A stretch of 15,826 nucleotides of DNA from Lachnospiraceae bacterium (GCA_024691145.1 JAILNW010000364.1:1-15826); one strand, 5' to 3'; counted from the first letter of the stretch, positions 6,841-15,110 are shown. Numbers and translations: made by a program. The notes: generated by a model from the sequence alone, not told the origin.

Positions 6841-6869
6841 AGTATATACTATTTTTGGAAATAATACAA
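6841..6869 (-). promoter_or_regulatory. Candidate lacI promoter
   Basis: On the minus strand TTGTAT (complement of 6864-6869) and TATACT (complement of 6841-6846) are 17 bases apart. The start would be near 6834, giving a leader of about 200 bases that includes the structured element. The -35 is weak (TTG only). A second TATAAT (complement of 6781-6786) has no good -35. Confidence 0.4.
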
Positions 6870-6880
6870 GAGTATTTTGG

Positions 6881-6948
6881 TAAATTTTACGATTAAACAA
6901 AGAAAATTTACGAAATACTATAAAAAGTATATAAATTTTTCGATAAAT
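6881..6948. promoter_or_regulatory. Three CG-centred AT-rich repeats, candidate LacI operators
   Basis: Three related sequences: AAATTTTACGATTAAA (CG at 6890-6891), AAAATTTACGAAATAC (CG at 6911-6912) and AAATTTTTCGATAAAT (CG at 6941-6942). The CG steps are 21 and 30 bases apart, close to two and three helical turns, so the sites would face the same side of the DNA. The third is a 12/14 match to a palindrome. LacI-family operators are typically palindromes centred on CG, and these lie between lacI and its probable target operon. Confidence 0.4.
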
Positions 6949-7157
6949 AAAGTATAATATATATAAAGAGCAATAAAATTTGGCTATTTTTTACAATTGA
7001 GTTAAAAGTAGCTGGTAACTGTTAACTGCATTAAAGATAAGGGCTGGTCGCTAGTTTTTTTCAACAAAAATTTAATAAAGTCGTAATAATAACCAAAGTA
7101 ACAAGTGTTTTAGCAAAAAAAAATATAAAAAATTACTAATATCCTAATAAGAATGTG

Positions 7158-7186
7158 TTGACAAAAAACATAGTGAATGTTATGCT
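7158..7186 (+). promoter_or_regulatory. Main promoter of the malQ operon
   Basis: A perfect TTGACA (7158-7163) and TATGCT (7181-7186) with 17 bases between. The start near 7193 gives a 47-base leader to malQ. The spacer contains a short inverted repeat, AACAT (7167-7171) / ATGTT (7177-7181). The leader has TTAATG (7198-7203) / CATTAA (7212-7217). Either could be an operator, but both are AT-rich and weak evidence. Confidence 0.75.
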
Positions 7187-7239
7187 ATTCTTAGACTTTA
7201 ATGTTTATTATCATTAATTAAAGGAAAGTAGATACAGAT

Positions 7240-8784
7240 ATGGCGAAGAAGAATAAGAATGAATTGGAGAGGGGAGCCGGTTTATTACTGCCAATCAGCA
7301 GTTTGCCGTCTCCTTACGGGATAGGAACCTTTGGAGATGAGGGGTACAGGTTTGTAGATATGCTTGTGAAAGCAAGACAGAAGTATTGGCAGGTCCTGCC
7401 TTTAGGACCAACCAGTTATGGCGATAGTCCATATCAGTCTTTTTCTGCGTTTGCCGGTAATCCATATTACATAGATCTGGATTATCTGGTTAAAGAAGGG
7501 TTACTTATGCAGGATGAGATTTATGCCCATGATTGGGGCGATAATCCGGCATATGTTGATTACGAGAAGATATTTTATGCACGTTTTGACGTATTGAGAA
7601 AGGCTTACCAAAGAAGCAACCACAAGAGAACAAAGAAGTACACAAAGTTCTGTGAAGAGAACAGTTTCTGGCTTGAGGATTATAGTTTTTATATGGCACT
7701 TAAGGTCCATTATGATAATCAGGAATGGCTTAAGTGGGACGAGGATATTCGTTTTAGAAAACCAGAAGCGATGGAACGTTATTCTAAGAAACTTAAGAAG
7801 GAGATTGAATTCTGGAAGTTTACTCAGTTTAAGTTCTATGAACAGTGGTTTAAACTTAAAGAGTATGCGAATAAGAATGGCGTTAAGATTATAGGAGACA
7901 TACCTTTATATGTTGCATTGGACAGTGCTGATGTATGGGCACATGGCAGACTGTTCGAATTAGATGAGAGAAAGAATCCGATTAATATTGCTGGTGTACC
8001 ACCTGACAAGTTCTCAGAGACAGGTCAGAGATGGGGAAATCCTCTTTATGACTGGGATGCCATGGAGAAGGAAGATTTCAATTGGTGGTATGAGAGAATG
8101 CATTCATCAGCTGAGTTATATGATATTATCAGAATTGACCACTTTATCGGAATTGTAAGATATTTCGCAATACCTGCAGAGTGTGAGACAGCTGAGAAGG
8201 GTGTATATCGTAAGGGACCAGGAAAGAAACTTACGGATGTTATAGATAGAGCAGTTGGAGATGCTCAGATAATTGCAGAGGATTTAGGTGTAGTAGTACC
8301 TGAAGTTATTAATCTTATGAAGAAGACAGGATATCCTGGAATGAAGATTCTTTCATTTGCATTTAATAGCGGACCAAGCAATGAGTATCTGCCACATAAT
8401 TATGAGAATGTGAACCAGATAGTTTATGGCGGAACACATGATAATGAAACTTTGATAGGATTTTTCAAGGACCAGACAGAAGAAGAGATTAAGTATGCAT
8501 TTGAGTATATGAATGTTGATAATATTTGGGATCTTGCAGATGCAATTATCAGAACAGCATATGCCAGCCCTTCAACAGCAGCTATATTCCAGGTGCAGGA
8601 TATATTGAAACTTGACAACAGTGCCAGAATGAACACACCGGCTGTGCTTGGTGGTAACTGGATGTGGAGAATGGTAAGAGATTCCATCAGAGAAGAACAT
8701 TTGAAAAAATTAGAAACTCTCGCATGCATTTATGGAAGATGTGAGATTAAGGAAGAGCCTAAAGAAACAGAAGAGTTGAAGTAA
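7240..8784 (+). CDS. malQ: 4-alpha-glucanotransferase (amylomaltase, GH77)
   Basis: A 514-aa cytoplasmic GH77 enzyme that transfers alpha-1,4-glucan segments between maltodextrins, releasing glucose and making chains long enough for phosphorylase. Family landmarks are GAGLLLPISSLPSPYGIGTFG at the N-terminus, QVLPLGPTSYGDSPYQSFSA, GVPPDKFSETGQRWGNPLYD, the nucleophile Asp300 in RIDHF, acid/base Glu347 in IAEDLG, and Asp401 in GTHDNE. Length fits the short amylomaltase type (~500 aa), not the ~690-aa enterobacterial type. The ATG is the only good start; its AAAGGA-type ribosome binding site is rather far upstream (about 14 bases). It is first in the operon, behind a strong promoter, and followed after 80 bases by the phosphorylase gene. 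Confidence 0.95.
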   Translation: MAKKNKNELERGAGLLLPISSLPSPYGIGTFGDEGYRFVDMLVKARQKYWQVLPLGPTSYGDSPYQSFSAFAGNPYYIDLDYLVKEGLLMQDEIYAHDWGDNPAYVDYEKIFYARFDVLRKAYQRSNHKRTKKYTKFCEENSFWLEDYSFYMALKVHYDNQEWLKWDEDIRFRKPEAMERYSKKLKKEIEFWKFTQFKFYEQWFKLKEYANKNGVKIIGDIPLYVALDSADVWAHGRLFELDERKNPINIAGVPPDKFSETGQRWGNPLYDWDAMEKEDFNWWYERMHSSAELYDIIRIDHFIGIVRYFAIPAECETAEKGVYRKGPGKKLTDVIDRAVGDAQIIAEDLGVVVPEVINLMKKTGYPGMKILSFAFNSGPSNEYLPHNYENVNQIVYGGTHDNETLIGFFKDQTEEEIKYAFEYMNVDNIWDLADAIIRTAYASPSTAAIFQVQDILKLDNSARMNTPAVLGGNWMWRMVRDSIREEHLKKLETLACIYGRCEIKEEPKETEELK

Positions 8785-8822
8785 TTATAGCCAATGTTTC
8801 GAAGTTAGTATTTGGAAATAGA

Positions 8823-8866
8823 ACGAATTTAAAGGACATTTGTCAGATAAGGAGGACTAAATTCGT
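8823..8866 (+). promoter_or_regulatory. Stem that encloses the phosphorylase start codon
   Basis: ACGAATTTA (8823-8831) is exactly complementary to TAAATTCGT (8858-8866), which ends inside the GTG start codon of the next gene. The 26-base loop contains the GGAGG ribosome binding site (8851-8855). A nine-bp stem over a start codon could lower initiation unless ribosomes or other factors open it. Predicted only. Confidence 0.4.
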
Positions 8867-11213
8867 GGTTAATTTTAAAGCTAACATAGTAACAATATTA
8901 GATTTAGACTATAATAAAACAATTAATACAGCCACAAAGTACGAGCTTTACAATGCTATATCCAAGGCGGCTATGAAAGTTATTAATAATAAGAATTCTG
9001 AGGTACAGGAAGGCAGGAAAGTAGCTTATTTTTCAGCTGAGTTTCTTATCGGAAGGTTATTTTATAACAATTTAGTTAATCTTGGACTTATTAATCAGTA
9101 TAGTGAGATAATGTCTGAGAGTGGCCTTGATACGAGAATGTTTGAGGATGTTGAGGACACAGCCATAGGTAATGGAGGACTTGGCAGACTTGCAGCATGC
9201 TTCCTTGATTCAGCGGCAACGCATAATATAGGGCTTGATGGATATGGTATCAGGTATCAGTATGGATATTTTAAGCAGTATTTTGAGGATGGCTTTCAAA
9301 AAGAGAAGGCCGATGACTGGCAGAAGCATGGTGATCCATGGTCAGTAAGAAGAGAAGATGAGAAGGTTGAGATTGTCTATAAAGGACAGTCGGTTTACGC
9401 AGTTCCTTATGATACTCCTATCGTGGGTTATAATTCAAAGAGAATTAACAACCTGAGATTATGGCAGGCGGAAGCCAAAGAACCTTTTGATTTTGAATTA
9501 TTTAATGAACAGAAGTACGACAAGGCTGTAAAAGAGAAGAACGATGCGGAGGCCATTACAAAAGTATTATATCCTAGTGATGATACGGATGTTGGAAAGC
9601 AGATGAGACTAAAACAGCAATATCTGTTTACCAGTGCATCTTTACAGGATATGATTAGAAGGTATAAAAAGAAGTATGGCGATGATTTTTCAAAGTTTGC
9701 AGATGTATATGCGATACAGTTAAATGATACTCATCCAGTTGTTGCTATTCCAGAATTTATAAGAATTATGGTTGAGGATGAGGGAATTACTTTTACGAAG
9801 GCACTTAAGATGGCTAAGGAAGTATTTGCATATACAAACCATACTGTAATGGCAGAGGCACTTGAAAAGTGGAATGTTGCACTTTTTAAAGGAATTATTC
9901 CTAACGTTTATAAATATATAGTTCTCATCAATAAAGCATTACTTAAGGAACTTGAATTATTTGGTATAGATGAGACCGATAAAGGAAGATATGTTATTAT
10001 TGATGATAACAAGTCAACCATACATATGGCCAGGATGGCTGTATTTGCGACACATTCAACTAATGGTGTTGCGGGAATACATACGGAGATTTTAAAGAAT
10101 GATGTTCTTAAGGACTGGTACAAGTTATATCCGGCACGTTTTAATAATAAAACTAATGGTATAACTCAGAGGAGATGGCTTCTTATAGCCAATCCTGAAC
10201 TTGCAGGTTATGTTACAGATAAGATTGGCAATTCGTGGACAATTGACCTTAACAAGATTAAGAATATCGAAGATTTTAAGGATGATAATTCCATTATTGA
10301 TGATTTTAATGATATTAAGCAGATTAAGAAGAGACAGCTTGCAGATTACATAATGCTTAAGGATGGAATTAAGATTAATCCGGATTTTATATTTGATATC
10401 CAGGTAAAGAGAATTCATGAGTACAAAAGACAGTTACTTAATGCATTCTCGATACTAGATATATATTATGGCTTGAAGAATGGAAGGATAGACAGAAATT
10501 TATTCAATCCTACAGTTTTCATCTTTGGCGGAAAGGCAGCTCCTGGTTATGTGAGAGCTAAGGGAATCATTAAGTATATTAATGAGATATCAAAGATGAT
10601 AGAGAATGATAATGAAGTAAAGGATATGCTTCAGGTAGTATTTGTTTCAGACTACTGCGTATCTTATGCAGAGAAGATTATGCCTGCGGCTGATGTGTCA
10701 GTTCAGATTTCAACGGCTGGTACCGAAGCAAGCGGCACTGGAAACATGAAGTTCATGCTTAATGGTGCAGTTACTTTAGGAACCTATGACGGAGCCAATA
10801 TTGAGATTGTGGAACAGGCTGGCAGAGAGAATAGTTACATATTTGGAGCTACTGTTAGTGACATTGAGAGCATAAAGGACAGTTACGTTGCAAAGGATAT
10901 TTATATGAGGGAGCCGAGAATCAGAAAGGTTATGGATACTTTGGTTGATGGAATTTTTAATGATGGAGGAACTGGAATATTTAAGGAGTTATTTGATTCG
11001 ATACTATATGGTGCTGAATGGCACAAACCTGATAATTATTTTTTATTACTTGATTTCATTCCATTATGTGAAGAGAGACTTAAGCTTAATGCCGATTATT
11101 CTGACAGGATGCTTTTTAGAAGAAAGTGTTTCATGAATATGGCTAATGCGGGAAACTTTTCAAGTGACAGGACTGTTAAAGAGTATGCTAATGAGATTTG
11201 GAAAGCTTTGTAA
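8865..11213 (+). CDS. glgP: Alpha-glucan (glycogen/maltodextrin) phosphorylase, GT35
   Basis: A 782-aa cytoplasmic PLP-dependent phosphorylase that removes terminal glucose from maltodextrin or glycogen as glucose-1-phosphate. Family features: VAYFSAEFLIGRLFYNNL near the N-terminus, GNGGLGRLAACFLDS, QLNDTHPVVAIPEF, TNHTVMAEALEKW, RIHEYKRQLLN, and the PLP site GTEASGTGNMKFMLNG with Lys629 as the Schiff-base lysine. Length is close to bacterial MalP/GlgP (about 800 aa). The start is a GTG with GGAGG nine bases upstream; no nearby in-frame ATG fits better. Its place between malQ and a maltodextrin transporter favours a MalP role in breakdown of imported dextrins, but a role on stored glycogen cannot be excluded from sequence. 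No regulatory phosphorylation extension is present. Confidence 0.95.
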   Translation: MVNFKANIVTILDLDYNKTINTATKYELYNAISKAAMKVINNKNSEVQEGRKVAYFSAEFLIGRLFYNNLVNLGLINQYSEIMSESGLDTRMFEDVEDTAIGNGGLGRLAACFLDSAATHNIGLDGYGIRYQYGYFKQYFEDGFQKEKADDWQKHGDPWSVRREDEKVEIVYKGQSVYAVPYDTPIVGYNSKRINNLRLWQAEAKEPFDFELFNEQKYDKAVKEKNDAEAITKVLYPSDDTDVGKQMRLKQQYLFTSASLQDMIRRYKKKYGDDFSKFADVYAIQLNDTHPVVAIPEFIRIMVEDEGITFTKALKMAKEVFAYTNHTVMAEALEKWNVALFKGIIPNVYKYIVLINKALLKELELFGIDETDKGRYVIIDDNKSTIHMARMAVFATHSTNGVAGIHTEILKNDVLKDWYKLYPARFNNKTNGITQRRWLLIANPELAGYVTDKIGNSWTIDLNKIKNIEDFKDDNSIIDDFNDIKQIKKRQLADYIMLKDGIKINPDFIFDIQVKRIHEYKRQLLNAFSILDIYYGLKNGRIDRNLFNPTVFIFGGKAAPGYVRAKGIIKYINEISKMIENDNEVKDMLQVVFVSDYCVSYAEKIMPAADVSVQISTAGTEASGTGNMKFMLNGAVTLGTYDGANIEIVEQAGRENSYIFGATVSDIESIKDSYVAKDIYMREPRIRKVMDTLVDGIFNDGGTGIFKELFDSILYGAEWHKPDNYFLLLDFIPLCEERLKLNADYSDRMLFRRKCFMNMANAGNFSSDRTVKEYANEIWKAL

Positions 11214-11214
11214 C

Positions 11215-11287
11215 TGGTATGGTGAGTACCAAAATTTGAAATTGGCGTGTAGGCACACGTTAATTGTAGAACCAGAAGTACTGGTTC
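11215..11287 (+). promoter_or_regulatory. Cluster of three small hairpins before the binding-protein gene
   Basis: In the 102-base gap three stems follow one another: TGGTA/TACCA (11215-11219, 11227-11231), CGTGT/ACACG (11246-11250, 11255-11259) and GAACCAG/CTGGTTC (11269-11275, 11281-11287). None has a T-run, so they are not ordinary terminators. They may be processing or 5'-protecting structures that raise mRNA of the binding protein. I saw no convincing promoter in this gap. Confidence 0.4.
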
Positions 11288-11315
11288 GATAATATAAAGG
11301 AAAGAGGTTGAAACT

Positions 11316-12701
11316 ATGACAAAAGGGAAAAAAGTATTAGCAATTACACTTGCTACAACAATGGCATTTTCATGCCTTACTGCATGTGGTTCTAAGAAGG
11401 GTGGAAATAATGAGGCTAAGCCAACTCCAACTGCAATTATTGAAGATTTAGTTAAAGTAGATCCAGAACTTGGAATCACAGCTCCAGACGAAGTTGAGAA
11501 CAATGCAGATGCACAGAAAGTTAGCTTAAAGGTTTGGGCTCCAGCTGAAGAGCAGGATCTTATGGAGAAGTTATGTACTACATTTGATAAGGCTCATGCT
11601 GAGTATGATATTGATTTTACTTATGAAGTATCATCAGAGGCTGATGCAGCTAACAATCTTACAAATGATCCTCAGAGCGCAGCTGATGTATTCATGTTTG
11701 CAGGTGATCAGTTATCAAATTTAGCAGATGGAAACTTATTATTTGATCTTTCAGCATTAATACCTGACAATCCAGAGATTGAAGAGAAGTATGATGATCA
11801 GGCATATAATTCATGCTTAATTGATGGAAAGTTATTAGCTTTCCCATTTACTGCTAATCAGTTCTTCATGTACTACAATAAGTCAATGTTAACTGAAGAG
11901 GAAGTTAAGAGCCTTGATGATATCTTAGCTAAAGACTTAGGAACAGCACCTTCTGGTGAAAAAGTTAAAAACTTTGGTTTTGATTTAGCTAATGGATGGT
12001 ACATCTTAGCATTCATGTATGGTAATGGATGTACATTATATGGAGATGGTACTCAGGAGAAAGAGTGTAACTGGAATAACGAAGACGGTAAAGCAGTTGT
12101 TAAGTATCTTAACAATATGATAGCTACTGGTAAGTTCTTCAGTAATGCTAATGATGATGGACTTCCATTATTAGAGAAAGGTGAACTTGCTACAGTTGTT
12201 ACTGGTTCATGGAACTCAAATGCAGTTAAAGCTAAATTAGGTGACAACTATGCGGCGTGTGTACTTCCTACTTTCAAAATTGATGGAAAAGAATGCCATA
12301 TGAAACCATTCGCAGATTTCAAGATGATTGGTGTTAATGCATTTGCTGGTGAACCTAGACCTGCAGCTGAATTAGCTTATTTCTTAGCTGATAACTATTC
12401 ACAGTGGCAGAGATTACAGATTAGATCTTATGCTCCAACAGTTAAGATCCTTCAGGATTATGTAACTGATGATACTAAGGAAAAACCTGAACCAATCGAT
12501 CCAGCAGTTATCGCAGCTACTGAGCAGATGAGCGCTGAGAACAGTTCACTTAGACCAACTACTCCACAGCTTAAGAATTACTGGTCATTTGGTCAGAACC
12601 TTGGTTCACTTATTTACAAGCAGGATGAGAGAATTACAGATGAGTCTAAGATGCAGGATACATTAGATTTAATTGTAAAGGGTATTACAACTGTTTTATA
12701 A
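11316..12701 (+). CDS. malE: Maltodextrin-type ABC transporter substrate-binding lipoprotein
   Basis: A 461-aa family 1 extracellular solute-binding protein, anchored outside the cell membrane by lipid. The N-terminus is a lipoprotein signal peptide (basic TKGKK, hydrophobic stretch, lipobox LTAC with Cys24), then a low-complexity linker to about residue 70. The mature domain has SLKVWAPAEEQDLMEKL, AADVFMFAGDQLSNLADGN, LLAFPFTANQFFMYYNKS and ATVVTGSWNSNAVKAKLG, typical of MalE/MdxE proteins. The ATG follows AAAGGAAAGAGG with an 8-base gap. Specificity for maltodextrins is inferred from the flanking malQ, phosphorylase, permeases and amylase. Several cysteines occur in the mature protein, which is tolerable in a strict anaerobe. 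Hairpins lie on both sides of the gene, fitting higher mRNA levels than its neighbours. Confidence 0.9.
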   Translation: MTKGKKVLAITLATTMAFSCLTACGSKKGGNNEAKPTPTAIIEDLVKVDPELGITAPDEVENNADAQKVSLKVWAPAEEQDLMEKLCTTFDKAHAEYDIDFTYEVSSEADAANNLTNDPQSAADVFMFAGDQLSNLADGNLLFDLSALIPDNPEIEEKYDDQAYNSCLIDGKLLAFPFTANQFFMYYNKSMLTEEEVKSLDDILAKDLGTAPSGEKVKNFGFDLANGWYILAFMYGNGCTLYGDGTQEKECNWNNEDGKAVVKYLNNMIATGKFFSNANDDGLPLLEKGELATVVTGSWNSNAVKAKLGDNYAACVLPTFKIDGKECHMKPFADFKMIGVNAFAGEPRPAAELAYFLADNYSQWQRLQIRSYAPTVKILQDYVTDDTKEKPEPIDPAVIAATEQMSAENSSLRPTTPQLKNYWSFGQNLGSLIYKQDERITDESKMQDTLDLIVKGITTVL

Positions 12702-12726
12702 TTAATATAATTATGTGATTAATTGA

Positions 12727-12771
12727 GGCAAGTGGGCATTTGCCCACCTGCCACATATAATCGGGTATGTG
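12727..12771 (+). promoter_or_regulatory. Two hairpins between malE and malF
   Basis: The first pairs GTGGGC (12732-12737) with GCCCAC (12742-12747) over an ATTT loop, extended after one A-C mismatch by GGCA/TGCC (12727-12730, 12749-12752). The second pairs CACATA (12752-12757) with TATGTG (12766-12771). They share one base at 12752, so one would shorten if both form. No T-run follows, so complete termination is unlikely. A 3' hairpin after malE commonly protects its mRNA and limits transcription of the permeases. Confidence 0.6.
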
Positions 12772-12798
12772 TAATTAGAAATTAAGGAGGGCAATGAT

Positions 12799-14232
12799 TT
12801 GGAAAATAATACAGGTAATGGACAAAACAATTATCAAACAACTCCTTGTCATGAGGTAGATTATGATAGAGCTTTACCGATAGTACTTGGGCAGATATTT
12901 ACTTATGGCGACTTGTTTACAAAATTATCATTTTTAATAATGGGATTTTCAAACATTATCCGTGGTCAGATTATAAAAGGATTTATATTCCTCTTAACAG
13001 AGGTTATGTTCTTCTACTTTTTACTTATGGAGAAGGGTGGTACTTATCACCTTGACAGATTAATTTCACTTGGTACAACACCTGCTTCTCAAGCGGATGG
13101 ACCTTTTGGTAAGATAACTCCTAATGATGATTCAAGAAAATGTTTGCTGTATGGTATTGGTACAGTAATTATTATATTTGCATTTTTAGCATTATGGGCT
13201 GAAAGTTTAAAATCTGGATATGAAGCTCAGTATTTTGTAGCAAAAGGAAAGAGACCTAACAGCTTTTATAGAGATATACAGATTTATTTTGATAAGAAAA
13301 TTTATAGAACATTGTTATTCCTTCCTATAGTTGGTATATCAATTTTTACTATTACACCTATCATTTTCATGATTTGTATAGGTTTTACTAACTATAATGC
13401 AAAACACAATGGATATACAAAACTTGTTGACTGGATAGGTTTTGATATGTTCGGCAAAGTATTGCATATGGGAAAAGATCCAGATGGTACTGTTAATATG
13501 TTTTCACATACCTTCTGGTCAGTACTTGGATGGACCCTTATATGGGCTGTAGCAACAACATTCCTTTGTTATATCTTTGGTATGATTCTTGCCATGGTTA
13601 TTAACAGAAAGGGAATTAAGTTTAAGAAGTTCTGGAGAACTCTTTTCATAACTTCAGTTGCTGTTCCACAGTTCGTATCACTTCTTATAATGAGATCATT
13701 CTTGTCAGAGTTTGGTTTATTAAATAGCTTTTTAAGAAACTTCGGACTGAATCCACCTGACTGGTTAGGTGATTCTACATTAGCAAAAGTTGTTGTTATT
13801 GTAGTTAACTTATGGGTAGGTATTCCATATACTATGCTCATAACTACAGGTATTCTTATGAATATTCCAGCAGAATTATATGAAGCTGCAAAGGTTGATG
13901 GTGCTAATGCTGTAACTACATTCTTTAAGATTACTTTACCTTATATGATATTCGTTACAACACCATATCTTATCCAGCAGTTCATAGGAAATATTAATAA
14001 CTTTAATGTTATTTACTTGTTAACTGGAGGCGGTCCTAACATGGATACTTCTAAGTATCAGGCAGGTGATACAGACCTTCTTGTTACATGGTTGTACAAG
14101 TTAACCACAGATTCAAAGGATTTCAACTTGGCATCTGTTATAGGTATGCTTATATTCATACTTAGTGCGACTTTCTCGCTTATAACTTACCGTTCAAGTG
14201 GATCTTATAAGAATGAGGAGGAGTTCCAATAA
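12799..14232 (+). CDS. malF: Maltodextrin ABC transporter permease, MalF-type
   Basis: A 477-aa integral membrane permease that forms half of the channel of the sugar ABC importer. The start is a TTG with AAGGAGG eight bases upstream; an ATG at 12794 is out of frame. The ATPase-contacting EAA loop is EAAKVDGANAVTTFFKITLP from Glu362. The typical permease core (GFTNYNAKHN, about six helices) occupies residues ~172-465. Ahead of it is an N-terminal region with helices at ~58-77 and ~117-134 and a conserved-looking LSFLIMGFSNIIRGQIIKGF segment, making it longer than the ~300-aa minimal permeases and similar to Firmicutes MalF/GanP proteins. It overlaps malG by one base (TAATG), indicating translational coupling. 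Confidence 0.92.
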   Translation: MENNTGNGQNNYQTTPCHEVDYDRALPIVLGQIFTYGDLFTKLSFLIMGFSNIIRGQIIKGFIFLLTEVMFFYFLLMEKGGTYHLDRLISLGTTPASQADGPFGKITPNDDSRKCLLYGIGTVIIIFAFLALWAESLKSGYEAQYFVAKGKRPNSFYRDIQIYFDKKIYRTLLFLPIVGISIFTITPIIFMICIGFTNYNAKHNGYTKLVDWIGFDMFGKVLHMGKDPDGTVNMFSHTFWSVLGWTLIWAVATTFLCYIFGMILAMVINRKGIKFKKFWRTLFITSVAVPQFVSLLIMRSFLSEFGLLNSFLRNFGLNPPDWLGDSTLAKVVVIVVNLWVGIPYTMLITTGILMNIPAELYEAAKVDGANAVTTFFKITLPYMIFVTTPYLIQQFIGNINNFNVIYLLTGGGPNMDTSKYQAGDTDLLVTWLYKLTTDSKDFNLASVIGMLIFILSATFSLITYRSSGSYKNEEEFQ

Positions 14233-15110
14233 TGAGTGAGAATAATACAACAAAATTCAGATCAAGAAGAAAAGCTCAGAACACAGCGGACATTGTTACA
14301 TATATTCTTCTGAGCATATTAGGATTTATGTGGGTGTTCCCATTTATAATTATTATCCTTATCTCCTTCAGAGAAGAACAGGGTATGGACTTGTCTTATA
14401 TTATACCTAGGACATTTTCAGTACAGAATTATATAGACTTGTTTACAAAACCAATTGTTTCTAATACAACATTTGGTGTATGGTTTAAGAATACATTATT
14501 AATTTCAATCGTTGTTACAATTATTTCGACATTCTTTGTACTTTCAGTATCATTTACAATGTCGAGAATAAGATTTAAGATGAGAAGAACATTTATGAAC
14601 ATTGCGTTAATTCTTGGTATGTTCCCAGGATTCATGTCAATGTCAGCTATTTATATCATCCTTGACGCCTTTGGAATGCTTGGAAAGTTAACCTCATTAA
14701 TGATATGTTATTCTGCTTCAGCAGGACTTGGATTCTATGTTGCCAAAGGTTTCTTTGATACTATTCCTAAGGCAATGGACGAAGCAGCATGGATTGATGG
14801 TGCTACAAAGTGGACAGTTTTCACAAAGATTACAATGCCACTTTCTAAACCAATTATAGTTTATACAGTTCTTACATCTTTCATGGGACCATGGATGGAT
14901 TATATTTTTGTAGCTTACGTTATGGGTACACATTCTGATAAGTATACTGTTGCCAGAGGTCTTTACATGATGATTGATAGAGAGCATGCTCAGAAGATGT
15001 ATACACAGTTCTGTGCTGGTGCAGTTGTAGTTTCTATACCACTTGCTGCTGTATTCTTATCAATGCAGAAGTGTTATACAGAAGGTTTGTCTGGTTCTGT
15101 TAAGGGTTAA
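14232..15110 (+). CDS. malG: Maltodextrin ABC transporter permease, MalG-type
   Basis: A 292-aa inner-membrane permease, partner of the preceding MalF-type protein. It has about six membrane helices, the first at ~20-43 (TYILLSILGFMWVFPFIIII). The EAA loop that docks the ATPase is DEAAWIDGATKWTVFTKITM with Glu184. Length is typical of MalG. The ATG shares its A with the stop codon of malF (TAATG) and has GGAGGAG upstream inside malF, so the two permeases are probably made in equal amounts. No ATPase gene follows; a shared MsmX/MsmK/MalK-type ATPase elsewhere is expected, as in many Firmicutes. Confidence 0.93.
   Translation: MSENNTTKFRSRRKAQNTADIVTYILLSILGFMWVFPFIIIILISFREEQGMDLSYIIPRTFSVQNYIDLFTKPIVSNTTFGVWFKNTLLISIVVTIISTFFVLSVSFTMSRIRFKMRRTFMNIALILGMFPGFMSMSAIYIILDAFGMLGKLTSLMICYSASAGLGFYVAKGFFDTIPKAMDEAAWIDGATKWTVFTKITMPLSKPIIVYTVLTSFMGPWMDYIFVAYVMGTHSDKYTVARGLYMMIDREHAQKMYTQFCAGAVVVSIPLAAVFLSMQKCYTEGLSGSVKG

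Larger units (their letters stand above)
6797..6986. repeat. Inverted repeat TAGCCAAATTT / AAATTTGGCTA flanking the regulatory core
   Basis: TAGCCAAATTT at 6797-6807 and its exact reverse complement at 6976-6986, 168 bases apart. Both copies read outward (AAATTTGGCTA followed by a T-run), one toward lacI and one toward malQ. Eleven bases in AT-rich DNA is only modestly above chance, but the GGC core and symmetrical placement make it worth noting. Confidence 0.35.

Noticed and set aside
6881..6948. Short CRISPR-like array
   Set aside because: The repeats are degenerate, about 16 bases, with spacers of only a few bases, and no cas gene is present.
7041..7061. T-run after GGGCTGGTCGCTAG as a terminator of an upstream small RNA
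   Set aside because: Only weak G-U rich pairing is possible before the T-run, and no good plus-strand promoter precedes it: the TATAAT at 6953-6958 has TATAAA at the -35 place.
11236..11293. Internal promoter before the binding-protein gene
   Set aside because: TTGAAA and TTGTAG lack a good -10 at 16-18 bases, and the best GATAAT would start transcription inside the ribosome binding site.
11269..11295. GGTTCGA resembling a tRNA T-loop
   Set aside because: It is part of a simple 7-bp hairpin; there is no acceptor stem, anticodon arm or D arm around it.
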